A stretch of 12,060 nucleotides of DNA from JANXQG01 sp037147235. GTDB taxonomy: Bacteria > Planctomycetota > Planctomycetia > Pirellulales > Thermoguttaceae. The notes beneath the pieces were generated by a model, which saw nothing but the letters and a program-made list of their open reading frames with translations, searched no databases and was not told the origin of the DNA. Position 1 is the stretch's first letter, and every line of letters begins with the position of its first letter. Below, in pieces: positions 1-5,074 of this stretch. The stretch covers positions 1 through 12,060 of the forward strand of contig JBAWVO010000201.1 in NCBI GenBank assembly GCA_037147235.1, in the 5' to 3' direction. The position numbers and the translations under genes were made by a program.

Positions 1-72
1 GGGAAATGGTGGGTTGCGCACGAAGTCGAGACGCTGAAAGCACTTACTGCTGTTCCAGATCAGTTCGCGTAA
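1..72 (+). CDS. Possible 3' end of a gene cut by the window edge
   Basis: Frame 1 is open from the first base to a TAA at 70-72 and encodes 23 residues that read like a protein C-terminus (GKWWVAHEVETLKALTAVP, then DQFA). The composition, with Trp-Trp, amphipathic spacing and ordinary codons, is compatible with real coding sequence, but the stretch is too short to name a family. If real, it converges on the MFS gene that ends at 155. The next 80 bases carry no clear gene. Confidence 0.35.
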   Translation, partial: GKWWVAHEVETLKALTAVPDQFA

Positions 73-154
73 CGCACCGTTGGCAGTGACAGCAGTTGGC
101 AAGATCAAGGCCTCTGGAAAAGGTCAGGGCAGCCCCCCCAGGGGGTTTCCTGGA

Positions 155-1663
155 TCAATCGACCAGTTCTTTTTCGATTTCTTCCAAGGTTTTGCCCTTG
201 GTTTCCGGCAGTCGCCGGAGGATATAGAAGAAGCCGGCAATGCAAATCGCCGCATAGAGCCAGAAGGTGCCGGCCATGCCTAGCAACTTCTGCGCTTCAT
301 TGGCGGGCCGCCCCAGATCGCCAAGGCAGGATACCCCGGCCATGCCCAGCAACTTCTGTAGCGTGGGGAAGGTGATGGTCAGAAGGAAGCAGGCGATCCA
401 AAGCGACGACACGGATACTGCCATTGCCGCTCCACGAATGCGGTTGGGAAAAATCTCGGAGAGAATTACCCAGGTAATGGGAGCAAGCGACATTGAGTAG
501 CAGCCGATGGCCGCCAAGACCAAGACCAGAATTGGCCATCCCTGGAGACCGACGGCATAGCCGACACCCAACACCGAGTAGATGATCACCAAGCCCGCGG
601 CACCGATCAGCATGAGTGGCCGCCGCCCGCGGCGATCGACGAATTGCATGGAGCCTATGGTGAACATCATGCTGACGGCACCGGTGGCAACAATGTTCGC
701 CAGGGCACCGGAGACACCGTACCCTGCGTTATTGAATATCTCTTCCGCATAGTTGAAGATCACGTTGATGCCGCACCACTGTTGAAACACGGCCAACACA
801 ACACCGAGAATGAGCACGTTCCTCATCCGAGGATTGAACAATTCCCTGAAGTTGACTTTTTCCGTCTCGTTGGCGAGCGTGCCTTGAATCTCCTCGACCG
901 CGTCCTTTGCGTAGCTGTCGCCGCCGATTCGTCGCAACACGTCGAAAGCCGAAGCAATCCGCCGCCTCTTGATCAACCAACGCGGACTTTCCGGCACGAA
1001 GAACATGCCTAGGAAAAAGAGAGCAGCCGGCACGGTGGTCAGACCGAACATCCAGCGCCAACATGTCGTGCCGTACCAAGAATCATGAATAAATTGGGCC
1101 GTAGCCGCTTCGGGAAGGCCTCGGCCTAAGAGCCAATTCGTAATCTGTGCGAGAAGCACTCCGCTAACGATCGTAAGTTGATTGATGGAAACCAACCGGC
1201 CGCGCATTCCTGCGGGGGCAACTTCCGAGATATACATCGGCGAGAGGTTTGAAGCCAGTCCGATCGCCGTGCCTCCCAGGATTCGCCACAGGACAAAACA
1301 GATGAAATTAGGTGCCAGAGCGTTTCCGATCGACGTCACCACGAAGATCATGGCGGAGATCGAGAGCAGCCACTTGCGTCCGAAGCGATCACTCAAGGCA
1401 CCCGCGCCCATGGCACCGAACAGGCACCCGACCAGCGCGCAACTGTTAGCCCAGCCCGAGATAAAGCTATCCCACATCGTTCCGGACGTCGCATGGATCT
1501 CGAAGAACGGTTCAAAGAAAGGCTTCGCCCCGCCGATCACGACCCAGTCGTAGCCGAAAAGCAATCCCCCCAAGGCCGCAACGAGCGAAATAGTCCAGAT
1601 ATACCTGAAGTTGTATTGAGGTTCGGCGCGCGATTCCACGCCGTCCGATGGCACCGTGGGCAT
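155..1663 (-). CDS. MFS sugar transporter, sugar porter family
   Basis: Predicted inner-membrane sugar transporter, probably proton-coupled, 502 aa. The sugar-porter signatures appear in order: GYDWVVIGGA in TM1 (residues 38-47, Asp39 at the proton-coupling position known from XylE/GalP), SDRFGRK (91-97), PMYISEVAP (142-150), PESPRWL (224-230), the sugar-binding QQWCGIN (294-300), DRRGRRP (343-349), PITWVILSEIFPNRIRG (395-411) and the C-terminal PETKGKT (486-492). Hydrophobic segments fit 12 TM helices. The ATG at 1663 leaves about 20 residues before TM1; upstream there is only a weak GGGA-type ribosome site. Oddity: KLLGMAG occurs twice (437-443 and 459-465) in the TM11-TM12 loop, adding 22 residues not usual for the family. 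Substrate cannot be told from sequence; xylose, glucose, arabinose or inositol are all possible. It lies downstream of two inverted repeats and is probably transcribed alone. Confidence 0.93.
   Translation of the reverse strand: MPTVPSDGVESRAEPQYNFRYIWTISLVAALGGLLFGYDWVVIGGAKPFFEPFFEIHATSGTMWDSFISGWANSCALVGCLFGAMGAGALSDRFGRKWLLSISAMIFVVTSIGNALAPNFICFVLWRILGGTAIGLASNLSPMYISEVAPAGMRGRLVSINQLTIVSGVLLAQITNWLLGRGLPEAATAQFIHDSWYGTTCWRWMFGLTTVPAALFFLGMFFVPESPRWLIKRRRIASAFDVLRRIGGDSYAKDAVEEIQGTLANETEKVNFRELFNPRMRNVLILGVVLAVFQQWCGINVIFNYAEEIFNNAGYGVSGALANIVATGAVSMMFTIGSMQFVDRRGRRPLMLIGAAGLVIIYSVLGVGYAVGLQGWPILVLVLAAIGCYSMSLAPITWVILSEIFPNRIRGAAMAVSVSSLWIACFLLTITFPTLQKLLGMAGVSCLGDLGRPANEAQKLLGMAGTFWLYAAICIAGFFYILRRLPETKGKTLEEIEKELVD
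270..358. repeat. 23-bp direct repeat flanking a 22-codon insertion in the MFS gene
   Basis: A 23-bp sequence at 270-292 recurs at 336-358 with one difference (CCTAGC versus CCCAGC). The copies start 66 bp apart, so the reading frame is kept. They encode QKLLGMAG twice, with the 14 residues VSCLGDLGRPANEA between them. The intervening segment does not resemble the flanking gene, so this looks like an insertion bounded by duplicated target sequence, or a duplication that has since diverged. Confidence 0.85.
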
Positions 1664-1702
1664 GAATGGGTTCCCAGAAAATTGCTAGCAGTGAAGACGT
1701 AG

Positions 1703-1777
1703 GGTGGGACGAGCGCAGCGAGCCCCACCAAAATCGCGCTAAAACAGAGTTGGTGGGACTTGCCTCGCTCGGCCCAC
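1703..1777. repeat. Inverted-repeat element 1 (GGTGGGnCGAGCG family)
   Basis: Left arm 1703-1731 (GGTGGGACGAGCGCAGCGAG, then CCCCACCAA) pairs imperfectly with the right arm 1750-1777, which begins TTGGTGGGAC and ends GGCCCAC. The loop is 18 bases. The same core recurs in element 2 at 1815-1898, so this is a dispersed repeat family; from memory, such sequences are common between genes in planctomycete genomes. It lies just upstream of the MFS start, so it may fold in the MFS mRNA leader. Confidence 0.75.
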
Positions 1778-1814
1778 GACAATCTTGGCTCCTAGCTGCG
1801 GAACGCGAATAATT

Positions 1815-1898
1815 GTAGGGTGGGGAGAGCGCAGCGAGCCCCACCAATTCCGTTGCGGTCCACTTTTGGTGGGGCTCGTTTCACTCTCCCCACCCTAC
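1815..1898. repeat. Inverted-repeat element 2, near-perfect 33-bp arms
   Basis: The left arm 1815-1847 begins GTAGGGTGGGGAGAGCGCAG. The right arm 1866-1898 is its reverse complement at 30 of 33 positions, with an 18-base loop at 1848-1865. All three differences lie in the middle of the arm; the outer ends are perfect. It shares the GAGCGCAGCGAGCCCCACCAA-type core with element 1 in the same orientation. No open reading frame lies inside. It resembles a non-autonomous palindromic (MITE- or REP-like) element; its terminal hairpin may also act as a transcript end. Confidence 0.85.
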
Positions 1899-1909
1899 TT
1901 CTACAATCT

Positions 1910-1960
1910 AAAAAGCCCTCGCCCCCTGCCCTGCACCGCCCCCAAAATGGGGAGAGGGGG
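1910..1960 (-). terminator. Probable intrinsic terminator of the LTxxQ protein gene
   Basis: On the minus strand, CCCTCTCCCC (from about 1949-1958) can pair with GGGGGCGAGGG (1916-1926) with one mismatch across a loop of about 22 bases, followed by C and TTTTT (1910-1914). It lies 64 to 114 bases past the stop of the 2024-2620 gene, in the right orientation. The G/C-run arms may themselves be part of a repeat family. Confidence 0.5.
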
Positions 1961-2023
1961 AGTCGATAAATCGCCGCACTCTAAAAGCGGACGAATCTCC
2001 ACGGGCGTGGTGCCGTCAAGTTT

Positions 2024-2620
2024 CTACTTCGCCGCAGCATCCTTGGCCGGCTCGACCGGCTTGACATCCTTGGCCGGCTCAACCGGCTTGGCATCCTTGG
2101 CCGGCTTGTCGCTCTTCTTCGCCTTGGCTGGCTTGACAGGCTTCTTCTCCTTGGCGGCGTCGATCTGCGCCTTCTGGTCGGGGGTCAGCAGGCCCGAAAC
2201 TTTATCTCGCAGCTCTTTTTCCAATGAGCTGAGCTGCTTGCGGGCTTCCTGTTCCTGCTTCTTCTGGTCGTCCGTTTTTTTAACCGCCTCGGTAACAGCA
2301 TCTTTCAAGTCTTTGCCCTTCTTGCCGGCCGCCTGAGCTGCTTTCTTGGCCTCTTCGCCTGCCTTCTTCTGATCGGGCGTCAAAACATTCTGCTTGGCAT
2401 AGGCATCCTTCAACTTTGGCTCGTACTCCTTCTTGAGGTCATCGAGCTTCGATTTCTGGTCTTCGGTCAGGGTGACCGGCTTCAGCTTGCGGTCGATCGT
2501 TTGGAAATAAGCAATGCCACAGTCTTTCTTGGCACCGTCCTTCTTCTTTCCGGCGGCACCTGCAGGATTGGCGATCAACAGTGCGACAACGAGAACCCAA
2601 GCAGTACAAACAGTTTTCAT
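2024..2620 (-). CDS. Secreted Lys/Ala-rich protein with LTxxQ motifs
   Basis: A 198-aa protein. The ATG at 2620 is chosen over an in-frame ATG at 2662 because AGGAG sits 7 bases upstream and a signal peptide starts exactly there (MKTVCTAWVLVVALLIANPA, cleavage near GAA-GK). The mature part is very rich in Lys, Ala, Glu and Asp and probably helical or coiled-coil. LTEDQ (51-55), LTPDQ (80-84) and LTPDQ (145-149) resemble the LTxxQ motif of Spy/CpxP-type periplasmic proteins. Similarity is limited to this motif, so a chaperone or metal-stress role is only a suggestion. The C-terminus is a Pro/Lys/Ala tail (PVEPAKD repeats). A single Cys34 lies after the signal peptide. It is likely exported and transcribed alone, ending at the hairpin near 1910-1960. 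Confidence 0.8.
   Translation of the reverse strand: MKTVCTAWVLVVALLIANPAGAAGKKKDGAKKDCGIAYFQTIDRKLKPVTLTEDQKSKLDDLKKEYEPKLKDAYAKQNVLTPDQKKAGEEAKKAAQAAGKKGKDLKDAVTEAVKKTDDQKKQEQEARKQLSSLEKELRDKVSGLLTPDQKAQIDAAKEKKPVKPAKAKKSDKPAKDAKPVEPAKDVKPVEPAKDAAAK
2038..2118. repeat. 27-bp tandem repeat in the 3' end of the LTxxQ gene
   Basis: Units start at 2038, 2065 and 2092, each opening CATCCTTGGCCGGCT. The first two are almost identical and the third diverges in its second half. Each unit adds nine codons (KPVEPAKDx), giving a Pro/Lys/Ala tail of the kind that may contact cell wall or other anionic surfaces. The length is probably variable between strains. Confidence 0.75.
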
Positions 2621-3113
2621 CGGACAACTCCTAAAAAAGGGGGGTGAGTAAAGTGCGGGCAACCATGGCCTCGTGACCGTAATTCAAGGGATAAACTCAC
2701 GGTAGCTGCAAAACTTCATTCCGCAGAGTGGTTAGCCCAGGTGTTGCCCGCAGTTAGATGAAACTCCAATGTATCGTATAAGTTCCGAAAATTGAAGGGG
2801 CTAGGCTCAGGGGTTGCCGAAACCCCTTGTATCGTAAGCAGTTAGGGCATCCTCCGTTTTCTCGGGGAAACCCTCAAAAGCTTGGGTGTTGACAAAAGTG
2901 TTGACAATCCGTGTTTTTGCCTCAGCCTGTTGACGGGCTCAGACCAGTTCCATAGGCCGCAAAAGCAACGTCGGATGTCCGCTGGGCATTCTGCCCGACA
3001 TAGATTTGAAAGCCGCCGGGCGTGGCGACCCCAGCGGCTTGGGGGAATAAATCGCGAGGCAGAACCCAGAGAGCGAGGCCAGCATGTACGCAGTTTGGGG
3101 TGCTTCAGACAGC
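2621..3113. other. Noncoding stretch with small hairpins and short repeats
   Basis: No convincing gene was found. TGTATCGTA occurs at 2770-2778 and 2828-2836. AGGGGTT-GCCGA-AACCCCT forms a hairpin near 2808-2826. GTGTTGACAA occurs twice, 12 bp apart (2886-2895 and 2898-2907). GGGCA-TTC-TGCCC (2984-2996) forms a hairpin that TGTC/GACA extends across a bulge. AAGCCGC (3010-3016) pairs with GCGGCTT (3034-3040). The last two could end the HEPN transcript, but neither has a T-run. The segment nearest 2620 must hold the promoter of the LTxxQ gene; no strong sigma70 match was seen there. Confidence 0.5.
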
Positions 3114-3521
3114 CTATGGCTTCTGCTTGCCGACAGGTTCTTTTGAGGCCCCCTTTTTCTTTCGCCGCGACTCAACAAACGACCGAATCTGCCCCAGTCG
3201 TTTGTCAATTAGTTCACGCCGTACCTCTTCCGCCGACAGAGCGTGATCCTTGGGTTGATAGCGAGCGTCAAGGGAGGCGTTGTACAGTGCCTTAAACGAA
3301 GCACTGATGCTTCGGTACTGCCCGTAAATTGTCTGGTTTCGGTCTTCGTGACATTTGCTATGGTAGTCATGCTCGTCCGCGAGCATCATCTCCAACAACT
3401 CGACCGCGACGTAAAACGCCACGATAGAGAGCCAATCCGGGTAGTCGTCCGGGATACTTTGCAAGAACTGCTGATGGTGTTTAGCTTTTTCTTCGTGCTG
3501 GAGTGGTGTGCCCATCTGCAT
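3114..3521 (-). CDS. HEPN-like helical protein, second gene of a two-gene module
   Basis: A 135-aa protein. The pattern HEEKAKHHQQFLQSIP, then DYPDWLSIVAFYVAVELLEM (about 27-46), then SKCHEDRN (55-62), a YRSISASFKALYNASLDARY region (69-88), and a late EEVRRELIDKRLGQIRSFVE helix matches, from memory, an uncharacterised HEPN-type family. That family has an FYxAvH/E helix, an HxxRN motif and a Y..L...S..ARY helix. The classical HEPN RNase motif (R, 4 to 6 residues, then H) is not visible after Arg61, so nuclease activity is unproven. The tail is Lys-rich. Starts at 3521 and 3515 are both possible; the only ribosome-site-like bases (AGG) suit 3515 slightly better. It overlaps the end of the upstream gene by about 35 to 41 bases, which implies translational coupling. 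Confidence 0.75.
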   Translation of the reverse strand: MQMGTPLQHEEKAKHHQQFLQSIPDDYPDWLSIVAFYVAVELLEMMLADEHDYHSKCHEDRNQTIYGQYRSISASFKALYNASLDARYQPKDHALSAEEVRRELIDKRLGQIRSFVESRRKKKGASKEPVGKQKP

Positions 3522-3978
3522 AGACCTGGAGAGAATTGTCAGGGTCAAAGAATGCCTGCAATTCCTCAGGCGTTCCCGAAGTAATTTGCAGAATATCGCA
3601 CAGCCAGCCAGCATCAATAAACTGGCCCTCCAGCTCAGAGATCGCGTCATTCAACACAAAATCGAACTTCTTGGAACGAATCACAACGAACACTTTTATG
3701 CAGTTGCCATATCGCTCCCAGGGCACGTAGCACTGGGACACATGGGTCTTGTGCTCAAGGCACCACTTGTGCAGCGGACACAAGAACTCGTCACCGAACA
3801 TCTTCGCGATTTTCTCGTTGGCAACGGCGCTTTGGCAAGCAGCTACCGCAAGCTGAGAAGCCAGGACGAATCGATCTTGATCCTCCGGCGTAACGACCAC
3901 CCTACCAGCATTGTAACTGAGCTGGATAGGTCCTCGTGCCGAGGCCTTGGTTTTGTCGGAAAGACGCGTTGACGGCAT
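3481..3978 (-). CDS. Uncharacterised 165-aa protein, first gene of the HEPN module
   Basis: The ATG at 3978 has AGGAG 7 bases upstream, a strong ribosome site. The first 20 residues are basic and probably disordered. A helix follows (about 35-60, DRFVLASQLAVAACQSAVAN), then a WCLEHKTHVSQCYV segment (72-85), an IKVFVVIRSKKFDFVLNDAI strand-helix (94-113) and an alternating strand-like WLCDILQI (125-132) leading to SGTPEELQAFFD. The C-terminal half looks like a small alpha/beta fold in which FVV....(Y/F)D..L...I..L and a final P/T-x-E-E-L-x-x-F are the visible pattern. I recall similar proteins beside HEPN genes but cannot name a family. Four cysteines are present (67, 73, 83, 93 region). Co-transcription with the overlapping HEPN-like gene suggests partners, perhaps a toxin-antitoxin-like or defence pair; this is inference. 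Confidence 0.72.
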   Translation of the reverse strand: MPSTRLSDKTKASARGPIQLSYNAGRVVVTPEDQDRFVLASQLAVAACQSAVANEKIAKMFGDEFLCPLHKWCLEHKTHVSQCYVPWERYGNCIKVFVVIRSKKFDFVLNDAISELEGQFIDAGWLCDILQITSGTPEELQAFFDPDNSLQVYADGHTTPARRKS

Positions 3979-4019
3979 GATCGTACTCCTAAGCGTGCTT
4001 CGACCGAAGACAATTGCGG

Positions 4020-4048
4020 AAGCTATTGGGTTCGGTCTCCTATGTCAA
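4020..4048 (-). promoter_or_regulatory. Possible second, weaker promoter of the HEPN module
   Basis: A perfect TTGACA on the minus strand (4048-4043) is followed after 17 bases by TAGCTT (4025-4020), a poor -10. It would start transcription close to the first gene. It may be chance, or a proximal promoter. Confidence 0.25.
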
Positions 4049-4130
4049 GTGCGATTCTCGCCATTATGACAGCGACGGGTCAGATTGCAAGTAGCCACCA
4101 GCAATTTCTGAGCGACAGAAGGATGCGTCT

Positions 4131-4160
4131 ATTATATACCTCAAACGGGGGAATTGTCAA
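4131..4160 (-). promoter_or_regulatory. Fully consensus sigma70-type promoter driving the HEPN module
   Basis: Read on the minus strand, TTGACA (4160-4155) is followed after 18 bases by TATAAT (4136-4131). Both hexamers match the consensus perfectly. Expected transcription starts near 4124, giving a leader of about 145 bases before the ATG at 3978. There is no other minus-strand gene between, so the HEPN pair is the obvious target. Confidence 0.7.
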
Positions 4161-4329
4161 GCAAAGGGCAAGAATTGGTGTCGTGCCATCCACTGGCGGG
4201 AGCGACCTCCTTGAGTCATAATCGTAGCAGATTGCGTTGCCGTTGAGGTGGTTTCTTAATTCTCGATTGAAACACTCCAGCCGAACGCCCCAAGGGACAG
4301 CACAGGAAACGGACACGAAAGAATCAAAA

Positions 4330-5058
4330 ATGAGTACCGAAACGCACGAACCGATCGATATTTGCGAAAGAGGCCGCGCTGCGGATGGCACGCCCGTCAC
4401 GTTGGATCGGCGGCTGTTCATGCAGTTCCTGGCTTTTGGCAACAGCACGGATTCCGCGCCGTTGAGTCAGGCACTGGAAAAAGCCCAGGTGAGCGGGGCA
4501 CTCTACGAAGATGCGAATGATCCTCACGGCGTCGCACTGCTCGTCCTGAGCGAAGATCCCAACTATTTTGTCACCACCCTCCGCCAATTTCTCAATCGGT
4601 CGCCATTTTCCGTTCTTACGCCCAAGCCAGAATACACAACCCTGGGACGGACCTACGCGCAAGGCTACGAGCCTGACTTGGAAGATACGCTTTTTGCTCG
4701 GCCGCGAAGCCGCATCTTCGACCCCACCTTGCGGTGGGTCGTTTGGTATCCCTTGCGGCGAGCCGGCTCCTTTGAGCAACTTTCGGCCGACGAGCAACGC
4801 AGGATCTTGCTCGAACATGGCGGCATTGGCCGCGCCTTTGGTAAGGCCGGGTTGGGCCACGATATTCGCCTCGCCTGCTATGGAATGGACAAAAACGACA
4901 ACGATTTCGTGATCGGCCTGCTGGGGCCAGAACTCCATCCCCTTTCGGCCATCGTGCAGCGCATGCGAAAAACCAAACAGACCTCTCTCCACATTGCCCA
5001 GATGGGGCCGTTCTTTGTCGGCAAAGTGGCCTGGCAAGCGAATGCCGTGGTACACTGA
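4330..5058 (+). CDS. Chlorite dismutase/HemQ-superfamily heme protein
   Basis: A 242-aa protein, the usual length for this family. The ATG at 4330 is preferred to an in-frame ATG at 4237 because the extra 31 residues look like non-coding translation. The ribosome site is weak (GAAAG). The C-terminal domain reads VVWYPLRR (137-144), EQRRILLEHGGIGRAF (155-170), CYGMDKNDNDFVIGLL (183-198), IVQRMRKT (208-215) and MGPFFVGKV (225-233). This matches the Cld/coproheme decarboxylase fold. By alignment from memory, Tyr140 corresponds to the catalytic Tyr145 and His163 to the proximal heme His172 of S. aureus HemQ. Arg144 stands at Lys149. The distal position, 13 residues after the His (Arg in true chlorite dismutase, Gln in HemQ), is Gly176 followed by His177. 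Chlorite dismutation is therefore unlikely. A heme-biosynthetic or peroxidase-like role is possible. It is co-directional with the radical SAM gene 16 bp downstream. Confidence 0.85.
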   Translation: MSTETHEPIDICERGRAADGTPVTLDRRLFMQFLAFGNSTDSAPLSQALEKAQVSGALYEDANDPHGVALLVLSEDPNYFVTTLRQFLNRSPFSVLTPKPEYTTLGRTYAQGYEPDLEDTLFARPRSRIFDPTLRWVVWYPLRRAGSFEQLSADEQRRILLEHGGIGRAFGKAGLGHDIRLACYGMDKNDNDFVIGLLGPELHPLSAIVQRMRKTKQTSLHIAQMGPFFVGKVAWQANAVVH

Positions 5059-5074
5059 AAATGCGCGGAATCCA

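Larger units (their letters stand above)
3979..4329. other. Divergent intergenic region between the HEPN module and the Cld-like gene
   Basis: About 350 bp separate the two divergent starts at 3978 and 4330. The half nearest 3978 holds the HEPN-module promoter and an untranslated leader of about 145 bases. The half nearest 4330 should hold the promoter of the Cld-like gene; CATAAT at 4217-4222 is the best -10-like match, but no acceptable -35 lies at the right distance. No gene is supported here. Confidence 0.55.

Noticed and set aside
133..148. CCCCC-CCA-GGGGG-TTT considered as a terminator between the window-edge gene and the MFS gene
   Set aside because: Only a 5-bp stem with three T on one side and none on the other; too weak to support.
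2939..3208. 89-codon minus-strand frame near the HEPN gene
   Set aside because: Composition is random, with Ser/Pro/Arg-rich runs, it has no ribosome site, and it overlaps the HEPN gene in another frame.
2882..3295. 137-codon open frame on the plus strand across the gene-free stretch and the HEPN gene
   Set aside because: It needs a TTG start without a ribosome site, is extremely Arg-rich, and its second half is antisense to the better-supported HEPN-like gene.
4330..5058. True chlorite dismutase activity
   Set aside because: The distal catalytic Arg, expected 13 residues after the proximal His, is not there.
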